The position numbers and the translations under genes are program-made. A model generated the notes under the pieces. The model searched no databases. It was not told the DNA's origin and saw nothing but the letters and a program-made list of their open reading frames with translations. Shown here one piece after another: positions 27,255 through 35,132 of a DNA stretch of 41,827 bases (the first letter of the stretch is position 1; the number at the start of each line of letters is the position of its first letter). The stretch comes from a virus, in the IMG/VR virus record IMGVR_UViG_3300036782_000148, positions 1-41,827 of that record; one strand, written 5' to 3'.

Positions 27255-29879
27255 TTAGCGGCCCGCCGTACGCAACACCCAAGCAAGCTCACGGCCGATC
27301 TCAGACGGGTTGGCGTTCGTCTGCGCGTTGACCGTCACGTGTGGCGTGGTCGTCGGCGTAGCCTGCGCAGGCTGTGAACGCTGCTCAGCGGCAAGCCTCA
27401 CGGCCGGAACCTTGAGGTTGGGCAACTCGGCGTCACGCGCGAGCGGCGCAATCGGTGCGGACCAGTCGTCAGCGAAAGCGGCAATGCCCGGCATGGAAGG
27501 CGTGGGAACTAGGTTCCGCATCACCTTCGCGATAGCCGGGGCCCCCATCTTCACACCCTCGACAACACCGGCAGGGATGAACTTACCGATTTTGTCTCGC
27601 ATGAGCCGTGAGGGGGAGTGAATGCCGAGTGCCTTAGCGATCGGGCCCGGGATCATATCCTTGGCCCAACCCATGAGCGTTGACCGGAGCCAACTACCCA
27701 TACCCTGAATACCGCGCCACAGGCCACGGATTAGATCCTGACCCTTGCCGTACAGCATTGAGCCGAAGTTTCCGAAGAAACCAACGATCTGCCCCGGTAG
27801 GCCCCGAACGTAAGACAGCATGGAACCAGCGACACGCATAGTCCCGCTCTTGATGCTGTCCCAGTGCTTGATGATCAATCCCGGAAGCGTCCAGTTAAGG
27901 AAGAACGAGACGATGCGGCCCGGAATGCCCTTGATGAAATCAAGTAGCCCGTTCCACATGCTCTTTGCAACCGAACTGATCGCATCCCATGCAATGGAAA
28001 GCAGGTTCTGTAGGTACGTCATCGCACCCGAGATAATCCCGCCGATGGCATCCCAGACAGACGAAATAATCATCTTGATGCCGTCCCATGCGCCGGACCA
28101 ATCGCCGGTAATGATGGACGTTACAGTCTTGATGATGCCCTGAATAACGCCGAGCGCGCCGATTACAACGCTGCTGACGATCTCCCAAGCACCCTGCACC
28201 ATGCCGATGATGTTGTCTCCCCAGCGATTCCAAATCGCCATTACGAGATCAACCCACATCGTGACGTAATCCACGATCAGCCCTAGAACAGACTTGAACG
28301 TGTCGCCCAGCGCGGTAAGGATCGGCTGTACCTTCGCCCACATGTCGCCGGACGAACCAACGATCTGATCAAACACGCGCTTGACAGCATCAAAAACCGG
28401 CTGTAGCGCAACCATGATCGTGTCAAAGGCAACCTTGAGCGCGGCAAATGCCTTGTCTACCGCCTCGCGGAATGGCGCGCAGTGCTGGTACGCCTCATAG
28501 AACGCGACACCCAGCGCGACAATCGCCAGGACGACGAGCGTAACCGGGTTCGTCAGAAACGCCGTGTTAAGTCCAAGCATTGCGGTCTTTACCGCTGTGA
28601 TAGCCGGGCCTATCTTGCTCATCCACCCGAACAGCGCGCCGCCGACCTTGAGGACCGGGCCGATAGCCGCAACCACCGCGCCGAACGCGAACGCCCATTT
28701 CATGATTTCAGGGTTCGTCTCGGTCATCTTGCGGACAACCTTTGTGACAGCGCCGAGAATCTGCGTGAACGCGTCGAGTACGCCACTCTCTGAAATGGCG
28801 ATCGATAGACCCTCAAGGGCGGACGTGAAACCCTGCATTCCCGCCTTAGCGGTTGTGCCCATGTCCTTAGCGAATCGGTCCGTTGTACCGGCTGCGCCCT
28901 CAATGTCCGTAGTCAGTTTCCGCATTGCGTCGGAACCCTGTTCGGACAGGGCCGACATTGCGCGCCCGCCCTCGGTACCGAAGATGCGTAGAAACTGCTC
29001 ATTGGTCATGCCAGACTTACCGACCTGATCAATGATGTCCGGCAGGGGCTTTAGCTTGCCGTCAGCAGTCTGGAAAGAAAGCCCTAGGGCGTCCATTTCC
29101 TTCTGTGCCATCCGGCTTGGCTTCATCATGGACCGTAGTGCGGCACCAACGGCCGTACCACCCATGGAACCCTGCATACCGGCGTTACCCATCAGGGTGA
29201 ATGCGGCGGCGGTTTCCTCGACGGAGAGACCGGCCATTTTGGCCATGCTCCCGCCGTACTTGAACGACTCGCCGAGTCCCTGAACATCAACGTTACCCAT
29301 CTGCGAAGCCTTAGTAAGAAGGTCAGTCGCGCGGGTCGCCTCAGTAGCCTTCAGACCGAAACCGGTCATGATGTTAGAGACGATATTCGCCGTGTCGCCT
29401 AGGTCCATATTCGCGGCAGCGGCACCATTCAGAATGGCGGGCATAGCTTCGTAAATCTGCTTAGGCTTGAAACCCGCCATTGCGAGGTATTCCATGCCCT
29501 GTGCTGCCTGCGTAGCACTGAACTGCGTTGACGCGCCTAGGTCCTTAGCCTGCTTCTTCATCATGTCGAAGTCAGCGCCGGTCGCCTGCGAGATGTTCTT
29601 TACGCGCCCCATCTGGTACTGAAAGTCAGAACCCATCTTGATGATGGCAGCACCAGCACCGACGAGCGGGAGCGTTAGGTTACGACTCATGGTCGAACCA
29701 ACCTCGCTCATCTTCGAGCCCATAGAGCCCATGCGCTGACTGAGGCTCTGTGACAGCGTCGTACCGGCCTGTTGTCCGGCTTGCTGCGCTGCCCGCTGTA
29801 CGTCGCTCAGTAGCTTGTCAGCGCGTGCCTGTAGCTCGATGTACGCGGCACCCGCACGCATTGCGTTCGTGCCGGACAT
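27255..29879 (-). CDS. Tape measure protein
   Basis: 874 aa, TP901-type. N-terminal coiled coil (ELQARADKLLSDVQRAAQQ), then the conserved MGRVKNISQATGADFDMM, ATQAAQGMEYLAMAGF and GLGESFKYGGSMAKMAGLS blocks, several hydrophobic segments (VTLVVLAIVALGVAFYEAYQ) and Trp/Gly-rich repeats (WDGIKMIISSVWDAIGGII). It sets tail length; at about 0.15 nm per residue a tail near 130 nm is expected. It directly follows the frameshifted tail chaperones. Confidence 0.95.
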   Translation of the reverse strand: MSGTNAMRAGAAYIELQARADKLLSDVQRAAQQAGQQAGTTLSQSLSQRMGSMGSKMSEVGSTMSRNLTLPLVGAGAAIIKMGSDFQYQMGRVKNISQATGADFDMMKKQAKDLGASTQFSATQAAQGMEYLAMAGFKPKQIYEAMPAILNGAAAANMDLGDTANIVSNIMTGFGLKATEATRATDLLTKASQMGNVDVQGLGESFKYGGSMAKMAGLSVEETAAAFTLMGNAGMQGSMGGTAVGAALRSMMKPSRMAQKEMDALGLSFQTADGKLKPLPDIIDQVGKSGMTNEQFLRIFGTEGGRAMSALSEQGSDAMRKLTTDIEGAAGTTDRFAKDMGTTAKAGMQGFTSALEGLSIAISESGVLDAFTQILGAVTKVVRKMTETNPEIMKWAFAFGAVVAAIGPVLKVGGALFGWMSKIGPAITAVKTAMLGLNTAFLTNPVTLVVLAIVALGVAFYEAYQHCAPFREAVDKAFAALKVAFDTIMVALQPVFDAVKRVFDQIVGSSGDMWAKVQPILTALGDTFKSVLGLIVDYVTMWVDLVMAIWNRWGDNIIGMVQGAWEIVSSVVIGALGVIQGIIKTVTSIITGDWSGAWDGIKMIISSVWDAIGGIISGAMTYLQNLLSIAWDAISSVAKSMWNGLLDFIKGIPGRIVSFFLNWTLPGLIIKHWDSIKSGTMRVAGSMLSYVRGLPGQIVGFFGNFGSMLYGKGQDLIRGLWRGIQGMGSWLRSTLMGWAKDMIPGPIAKALGIHSPSRLMRDKIGKFIPAGVVEGVKMGAPAIAKVMRNLVPTPSMPGIAAFADDWSAPIAPLARDAELPNLKVPAVRLAAEQRSQPAQATPTTTPHVTVNAQTNANPSEIGRELAWVLRTAGR

Positions 29880-29890
29880 GGGCCACCCCC

Positions 29891-30292
29891 TTACGTGAGT
29901 TTGACGGGTTGACCCATCTTCTTAGCGAGAGACATCAAGCCCCGATTTTCAGCACGCGCGGGCTTTTCAACGGCGACGCCGGGCCGCTCAATAGGCTTAG
30001 GCTGCGGAACCGGGTTTTCCTTGGTCCCGCCGAGACTTACGAGAACGCCGCCGAGTAGATACGCAACGACGTTAAGACTGTCGATAGTGCCCGCTAGTAG
30101 GTGGCGCTCCGGGGTCCACATGGCCGCATCACTGCCAGCAAGAGCCCGCGCTAGGGCCGACTCTTCCGGCACCCGCTGAATGAGAACCCCAAGCCTGCGC
30201 CATGTCAGGCGAGGAGTTCCCAAATCGGCGACGAGATCCAAACCCCAAAACCGCAATAGGTCCGACTCTATGTCGTCCCCATACTCATCCAC
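29891..30292 (-). CDS. Tail assembly chaperone, frameshifted second part
   Basis: 133 aa from GTG 30292, but normally expected as the C-terminal part of a fusion with the 30310-30609 product. The frame upstream of the GTG stays open to the slip site and reads IVALAEFVDEYGDDIESDLLRFWG, the hallmark of the long chaperone form (gpG-T type). A -1 shift at the GGGGG run (30315-30319) would give about 239 aa. Tail chaperones bind the tape measure during tail assembly and are absent from virions. Confidence 0.85.
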   Translation of the reverse strand: MDEYGDDIESDLLRFWGLDLVADLGTPRLTWRRLGVLIQRVPEESALARALAGSDAAMWTPERHLLAGTIDSLNVVAYLLGGVLVSLGGTKENPVPQPKPIERPGVAVEKPARAENRGLMSLAKKMGQPVKLT

Positions 30293-30309
30293 GAACTCAG
30301 CGAGCGCGA

Positions 30310-30609
30310 CTATTCCCCCAGGGAAATACCCTGCGCGTCGGCGTAAGCGGCGACGACTAGCATTACGTCATCTGCACGCCCGCCCGCCTCGCGGAAGTCG
30401 TCGTAAGCGTCGCCCATGAGCGCACGAGCCGCGCCGATGTCGTCGCCACCCTTAAGCGCGGTCTTAACCTCATCCGGCCAGAAGCCGGGGGCCGCAATCT
30501 CGTACGTCTTGCCGTCGTGCTCAAAGTCGATAACGTCGCCGCCGTTCTTGTCGGCGTGCGCCTGCCGCAGCGTGGCGAGGTTAAAACGTGCCTTGTTGGG
30601 CTTGCTCAT
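30310..30609 (-). CDS. Tail assembly chaperone, short form
   Basis: 99 aa: MSKPNKARFNLATLRQAHAD, then FEHDGKTYEIAAPGFWPDEV and DDFREAGGRADDVMLVVAAY. Its position between major tail and tape measure genes, the small size and the -1 frame overlap identify it. ATG at 30609 with TAGGAGAG. Palindrome copy 17 lies 42 nt upstream. Confidence 0.88.
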   Translation of the reverse strand: MSKPNKARFNLATLRQAHADKNGGDVIDFEHDGKTYEIAAPGFWPDEVKTALKGGDDIGAARALMGDAYDDFREAGGRADDVMLVVAAYADAQGISLGE

Positions 30610-30650
30610 GATGTTGTGCTCTCCTAAAGCTAAGTGATGGGGGAGGGGAC

Positions 30651-30672
30651 CACCTAGGAACGTTCCTAGGTG
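30651..30672. repeat. Palindrome copy 17 (perfect)
   Basis: Perfect copy between the major tail protein stop and the tail chaperone start, inside the late operon. Confidence 0.95.
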
Positions 30673-30683
30673 GTCGTGAGGGC

Positions 30684-31277
30684 TTAGCCCTCGGAGACAA
30701 CGCCGCCCGCGTCAGCGAAGAACTCCGCGTCAGTGATCTGCCACTGTGCAAGAGCCTCGCCGGAACCAAGCGCCTGAATCGTCATGCCCCACATAACGGC
30801 GTCACCACCGCTGAACTTGGGGGACTCCACTTCCGAAACCTGACCGCTCGGAATGTGCATCCGCCAAACCTTGTCGTCCCCGTCGCGGAACTCAAACAGG
30901 AACGCATTCTTCGGACGAGCAACGTTGGGCTTAACGTCGAACGTCACAGCCTTGTTCGCGCTGTCGATAACCGGTGCAGCACCGTAGAAAGCCTCAAGGA
31001 CCGACGGGGACGACTCAAGCGCGGATAGCTTGAGGGTCAGCGTACGGCCGGTGACGATCACGCGGACGGTACCGCGCTGCCACGACTTGACTTCCTGCGT
31101 GTCCTCACTAAATCCGTGCTCTACGCCGTCATCAGTGAAGGTGCCTAGCGGGGTCCACTCCTTACCGGCTTCCTTGCCGGGGGTGGGAATATCGGTGTTC
31201 GGGTCAGCCTTGTAAATCGTGCCGGTGACTGCCACCCGCACTAGGTCAGTGTCGAAACCCTCAGCGTCACGCGCCAT
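30684..31277 (-). CDS. Major tail protein
   Basis: 197 aa. A beta-rich tube-forming protein (LVRVAVTGTIYKADP, GTVRVIVTGRTLTLKLSALESS, FEFRDGDDKVWRMHIPSGQV, WGMTIQALGS) at the standard place between the tail terminator and the chaperones. ATG at 31277 with AGAGAGGG; it shares one base with the upstream TAA (TAATG), so an earlier in-frame start was rejected. Confidence 0.88.
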   Translation of the reverse strand: MARDAEGFDTDLVRVAVTGTIYKADPNTDIPTPGKEAGKEWTPLGTFTDDGVEHGFSEDTQEVKSWQRGTVRVIVTGRTLTLKLSALESSPSVLEAFYGAAPVIDSANKAVTFDVKPNVARPKNAFLFEFRDGDDKVWRMHIPSGQVSEVESPKFSGGDAVMWGMTIQALGSGEALAQWQITDAEFFADAGGVVSEG

Positions 31278-31669
31278 TATCGGGCCCTCTCTGGTCGAGT
31301 AGATATCTGAAAAGTCATGACCCATCGGTGTAGCTCCGTTAGGTCATCCACCATGTAGACCAATCCCGCGATCACGTTGACCCGTACGAACGGGCCACCG
31401 GTAACCCGCGTGCCCATGAGCGCGCCGGTAACGATCTGTGATAGGTCGTGGGATTCCTCGCGTGACGCTGACCAGACTTCAACGTCCATAGTGGCGAAAT
31501 CGAGATGCGGCCAACGCATGTACCCGCCAATACGACGGGCGATCACGAGCGGGTGTGAGCCGTCGTAATCGCCCTCAACGAACGTTCCGTATTCGGTATT
31601 GGCCGGTAGGTGTTCCCGTAGGAACCTCAGCGTTAGCGCCTCAACGTCTGGAAAGACGGGAACGCTCAA
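31277..31669 (-). CDS. Tail terminator protein
   Basis: 130 aa. FPDVEALTLRFLREHLP, PLVIARRIGGYMRWPHLDFATMDVEVWSASREESHDLS and WVMTFQISTRP fit the tail terminator family (gpU/HK97 gp10 neighbourhood) that caps the tail tube. TTG start at 31669 with GGGGG upstream. Four connector genes are in the standard order. Confidence 0.8.
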   Translation of the reverse strand: MSVPVFPDVEALTLRFLREHLPANTEYGTFVEGDYDGSHPLVIARRIGGYMRWPHLDFATMDVEVWSASREESHDLSQIVTGALMGTRVTGGPFVRVNVIAGLVYMVDDLTELHRWVMTFQISTRPERAR

Positions 31670-31672
31670 CGC

Positions 31673-32014
31673 TTAACCCCCAATCAGTCGGCCGACAGCA
31701 GCGTCTAGCGCACGGCCGAGAACGCGAGACCGCTTACGGGGCCCCTTACGCTTGGGGGCGCCAAACTCAATTAGGTTGGCGATAGGGGAGGAGTTCCACA
31801 CCCGGACCCATACGTAAGCGCCTCGCCCCCGACCCTTGACACCCTCGCGAATCGAGAATGAGTGGTTAAACCCGCCCTCGGTCGGTGCCCCAGCACGAGC
31901 GACGCTCAAGGCGGAGTTAGCGGCGTTCGTCAGCAGCGCGCGGGTTTCCTGCCCCTGCGCTAGCCGCTCTATCGCTGCCTCATCAATGACAACCTTTACG
32001 CCCCTACTGGCCAC
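31673..32014 (-). CDS. Head-tail connector, HK97 gp10-like
   Basis: 113 aa. VVIDEAAIERLAQGQETRALLTNAANSALSVARAGAPTEGG followed by YVWVRVWNSSPIANLIEFG is the usual pattern of HK97 gp10-like tail completion proteins, with a basic C-terminus (PKRKGPRKRSRVLGRALD). GTG at 32014 overlaps the upstream TAG (TAGTG). Confidence 0.8.
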   Translation of the reverse strand: MASRGVKVVIDEAAIERLAQGQETRALLTNAANSALSVARAGAPTEGGFNHSFSIREGVKGRGRGAYVWVRVWNSSPIANLIEFGAPKRKGPRKRSRVLGRALDAAVGRLIGG

Positions 32015-32364
32015 TAGCTCACCGCCTTAAGCGTCGCTGTGATGTGGTGTACGCGTCGCATCGTGCGCCGGATGATCGGGTGACCCTCAACGCTGTACGT
32101 GGTCCCGTCCTCAAGCTCTACGCGGCACGTCGCATCAATCGGCGTATCAGCGGGGAGAATCAGGGCCCATGAGCCCTCAACAGCGATGCGCACCGTTGTG
32201 TGAACCTCGCCGTTCCCCTGCGTGGCTATCGCACGGGCCACAAGACGCCCGTAGACAGCCGTTCGTGTCGCCTGCGACCAGTTGGGCACCCCGTTGCCGT
32301 AACGATCCTCAGAACGACTAGGACGCACGATGGTGACCGCATCCGGCATCAACGCTGCCCGCAT
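32014..32364 (-). CDS. Head closure / stopper protein
   Basis: 116 aa, beta-rich (PDAVTIVRPSRSEDRYGNGVPNW, GEVHTTVRIAVEGSWALILPAD, CRVELEDGTTYSVEGHPI), consistent with gp16/gpFII-like head closure proteins that plug the portal vertex. Overlaps the previous gene's stop region. Position gives most of the support. Confidence 0.75.
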   Translation of the reverse strand: MRAALMPDAVTIVRPSRSEDRYGNGVPNWSQATRTAVYGRLVARAIATQGNGEVHTTVRIAVEGSWALILPADTPIDATCRVELEDGTTYSVEGHPIIRRTMRRVHHITATLKAVS

Positions 32365-32365
32365 G

Positions 32366-32800
32366 TCACCACCACCAAGTCACATCCTCGCCGTCAGCCC
32401 AACCGGTCGGGGTGAAGCGGCGTACGGTCTCGCCGGACATGCCGGAACTCATCGGGGCAGACGCCATGAACGGGATACCAAGACAGCGGTAAAGCGCCTC
32501 ACGCTCAGCGGGCATAAGTGCCATGCCGTTGATAGCGCTACGGGCCAAGCTGTACGAGTAATCCCCGATGTTCTCTGTAGTGATCCCCTTGGGGTTGCTG
32601 AAAACTCGGCCCGCTAGGTCCATCACCAACTGACGGACCACGAAAGGGGCGGGGTCCGGTATCTCTACCGGCCCCACCTCTTCCCGCACCAAATCCGACG
32701 CATCCTGTAGCAGTAGCTCAGCGCGCTTCCGCTCATCTGCTGTCAGCGATTCGGCTAGGCGAGCCTCATAGTCAGCGAAAGAAACTAGAGGCTCTGCCAT
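32366..32800 (-). CDS. Head-tail adaptor (gp6/gp15-like)
   Basis: 144 aa, all-helical: FADYEARLAESLTADERKRAELLLQDASDLVREE and PAPFVVRQLVMDLAGRVFSNPKG, then IGDYSYSLARSAINGMALMPAEREALYR, the typical adaptor segment ending with the SY-type motif of the HK97 gp6 family. ATG at 32800 follows the capsid stop with GAGGG. Confidence 0.85.
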   Translation of the reverse strand: MAEPLVSFADYEARLAESLTADERKRAELLLQDASDLVREEVGPVEIPDPAPFVVRQLVMDLAGRVFSNPKGITTENIGDYSYSLARSAINGMALMPAEREALYRCLGIPFMASAPMSSGMSGETVRRFTPTGWADGEDVTWWW

Positions 32801-32802
32801 GA

Positions 32803-33771
32803 CTAGCCCTCAACCGGGGGAGTGACCGGCTTCAGCTTGAACGAAACCGCGCGAAGCTGCTTAGCGTTCGCGGCCTCGGTGCCCGGGGTCGTGCCCTCGG
32901 GAGCGTCGGTCACCTCACCAATACCTAGGTAGGTGGAGAGGAACGACCGGTCAGAAGCGGTCTTCGAGTTGTAGTCACGCATAACCCGAATCGACAGGTT
33001 GTCGTAAGAGCGGGTAGCACCCTGCGCGCTGGTCGGAACAACCGGAGCGCGGTTAACTAGAATGTACGCGGTCGGGTGAAGCGCGATAGCCGAACCGGGG
33101 TCAATGTCGTTACTGGTCACGATGGTGAAACCGGCTAGACGCCCAATGGTGGCCTCACGTAGGACCGAGTCCGAACCCGAGGTGTCCACGCGAACTAGGG
33201 TCGGGTCGTTCAGTAGGGCCGACTCAACGTCAGCACCGACCACGAGGTAACGGCCGGAAACCGGAACGTCGTTGCGGTTAAGAGCGTTGCGAGCCTTAAC
33301 CACCATCTTGCGAACAGTGCCCGAAACGATCTCGTCGCCGGTAGCCTTGTCAACGTCCACCGTGCCAATAGCCGGGGCAGACGCGAGCTTAGCCGCTAGC
33401 TTCTTTTCGATGCGCCGAACAACGCTCTTAACCTGCGGGTCAAGAACCTGCGCGCCGAAGTCCTCAACGTCTAGCGTTAGCTCAGCGTCGGAAAGGTCAA
33501 CCGCCGAGTAAGCGTGGGAATCCAGCTTAACGGCAATCTTCCACTCGTTCAGGTTCTCGGACGCGATCTCACGCGAGACCGAGCGGGTTAGCGCCTCCTC
33601 GGCACCGATCAGAACGGACGGACGCTTGATGTTCACAACGTCACCCGCAGCGCCGGTAAAGGCCGCGCCACCATCACGGGTAACTAGCCCACCTAGGATC
33701 GCCTGTCGGTCGAGTAGACCGAGGGCGGCACCCGCGAGCTTTTCAGCCTTGACAAACACGTTGTCAGCCAT
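32803..33771 (-). CDS. Major capsid protein (HK97 fold)
   Basis: 322 aa. DVVNIKRPSVLIGAEEALTR, SHAYSAVDLSDAELTLDVEDFGAQVLDPQVKSV and RLAGFTIVTSNDIDPGSAIALHPTAYILVNRAP are typical of HK97-fold coat proteins of the P22-type/actinophage group. No long N-terminal delta domain is present, matching a separate scaffold gene just upstream. The A-domain Asp/Gly loop (DPGSAIALHP) is clear. Follows the scaffold gene by 26 nt. Confidence 0.92.
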   Translation of the reverse strand: MADNVFVKAEKLAGAALGLLDRQAILGGLVTRDGGAAFTGAAGDVVNIKRPSVLIGAEEALTRSVSREIASENLNEWKIAVKLDSHAYSAVDLSDAELTLDVEDFGAQVLDPQVKSVVRRIEKKLAAKLASAPAIGTVDVDKATGDEIVSGTVRKMVVKARNALNRNDVPVSGRYLVVGADVESALLNDPTLVRVDTSGSDSVLREATIGRLAGFTIVTSNDIDPGSAIALHPTAYILVNRAPVVPTSAQGATRSYDNLSIRVMRDYNSKTASDRSFLSTYLGIGEVTDAPEGTTPGTEAANAKQLRAVSFKLKPVTPPVEG

Positions 33772-33797
33772 GCCAAATACCTTTCGTTAGACGCCCG

Positions 33798-34295
33798 TTA
33801 GAAGCGGACGCGCTTAGCGATTGCCGCCGCGAGCTTTACGGGGTCAATCTCGTCTGAATCCGTAGACTTGGCGTCAGCGCCACCGCCCACAGTGGGATTA
33901 GGTCGCGCGGGAGTTCCCTTGCGTGCCTTGGTCTGGTCGGCAATCTTGGACGCTGCCGCTAGTAGCTCATCCTTTGTCGCACCCTGAATCAGGGAAACCA
34001 CATCGCTAGATAGGCCGGTCTCCTCGGCAACCTCGCGGAGCATGAGTCCGCGCATTGCCTCATCCCGTTCACGCTGTGCCGCCGAAAGCTCATCACGTAG
34101 CTTTTCCTCGGCGGTCTTGCGCGCCTCTTCAGCGTCCTTATGCGCCTGCACGATCGGGGCAACCTCGGCTAGCTGAGCCTTAAGCCGCTCAATCTCCGTC
34201 GTAGCCTCAGCGTCCACAGCGGGAGTCTCCGCCGTTTCGGTCTCGGCCGTCTCGGTCGCGCCGGTTTCCTCGGCAGGCTTGATCTCATCACTCAC
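33798..34295 (-). CDS. Capsid scaffold protein
   Basis: 165 aa, strongly acidic start (EETGATETAETETAETPAVD), then a long coiled coil (IERLKAQLAEVAPIVQAHKD, RKTAEEKLRDELSAAQRERDEAM) and a C-terminal basic helix (PVKLAAAIAKRVRF) that would contact the coat protein. ATG at 34295 with CAGGAGAG. Palindrome copy 18 lies 17 nt upstream of the start. Confidence 0.9.
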   Translation of the reverse strand: MSDEIKPAEETGATETAETETAETPAVDAEATTEIERLKAQLAEVAPIVQAHKDAEEARKTAEEKLRDELSAAQRERDEAMRGLMLREVAEETGLSSDVVSLIQGATKDELLAAASKIADQTKARKGTPARPNPTVGGGADAKSTDSDEIDPVKLAAAIAKRVRF

Positions 34296-34311
34296 TAGGA
34301 ACTCTCCTGAC

Positions 34312-34333
34312 CACCTAGGAACGTTCCTAGGTG
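34312..34333. repeat. Palindrome copy 18 (perfect)
   Basis: Perfect copy in the 39-nt gap between the MuF-like gene and the scaffold gene, adjoining its ribosome site. Confidence 0.95.
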
Positions 34334-34334
34334 A

Positions 34335-35132
34335 CTACGAGCGACCCTCAACAAGTCGCCGGAATTGAAGGGGATCGCCGCCCGACTCACGCCAAAGCGC
34401 CTCATAGCGCGTAACGTTGGCGGTCGGACGTGACTTACGGGAATAGACAGGTTCCATCCAGCACTGACACGAACGGTGAACCTCAGCACCTCGGGCGCCC
34501 TTGGCCTTACCGGTGCTGAGACTGACGCGCTGCCCCTTGTAGCCGCTACGGAACGAATCCTCTTTGTAGACAGCTCCACGGGTGGCGAGCATTGCGCAGA
34601 ACGAGCAAGCGGCACCCGAGCAGCAACGGCGGTAACCGATACAGCGCCGGTCACGGTCAATGCCGCTTGAGACCACGTCACGACCGGGGGAGAGGATGCG
34701 GCCCGTTAGGTTGCCCAGTTGGCCGGACAGTGCGAGCCGCTTAGCCTCTTCCACGGACACGCCGGAAGCGATCAGACGACGCACGTAAGCGGGTCCATAC
34801 GCCTCTATGACGCCCTCAAACTCGCCCGGTAGGGCCAAGCTAGGGCGAGCGACTGATAGGCCGTCTACGAGCTGCCCAAGGGCTTTCAGCTCAGCGCGCC
34901 GGAAACGCTCAAAGTAGCGAAACGCTGTGTTGGCGCTAGCGGTCTGCGCTGAGCTGCAAAGCTCCTCGGCCGTGTTCACGTAGCGGAGCCACGTTGCAGC
35001 GTCCTCGGGGTCAACCTCGGCCCATGCAACCTGTAGCTTGCTCAGCGCGTCGCCGGTAAGCGCACGCTGTGCCCGCTGGTGTGCAGCCGTTAGCCGCTCG
35101 CCCTCATCGCTAACCGCCAACGGGCCCACCAT
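34335..35132 (-). CDS. MuF-like minor head protein
   Basis: 265 aa. N-terminal helical part (LTAAHQRAQRALTGDALSKLQVAWAEVD, SANTAFRYFERFRRAELKAL) and a C-terminal CSGAACSFCAMLATRGAVYKED...HRSCQCWMEPVY cysteine cluster, as in the VG15/MuF minor head proteins that sit with the portal. It overlaps the portal 3' end by 23 nt in another frame. ATG at 35132 (MVGPLAVSDEG) is chosen because the upstream part of the frame is a shadow of the portal gene. Confidence 0.82.
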   Translation of the reverse strand: MVGPLAVSDEGERLTAAHQRAQRALTGDALSKLQVAWAEVDPEDAATWLRYVNTAEELCSSAQTASANTAFRYFERFRRAELKALGQLVDGLSVARPSLALPGEFEGVIEAYGPAYVRRLIASGVSVEEAKRLALSGQLGNLTGRILSPGRDVVSSGIDRDRRCIGYRRCCSGAACSFCAMLATRGAVYKEDSFRSGYKGQRVSLSTGKAKGARGAEVHRSCQCWMEPVYSRKSRPTANVTRYEALWRESGGDPLQFRRLVEGRS

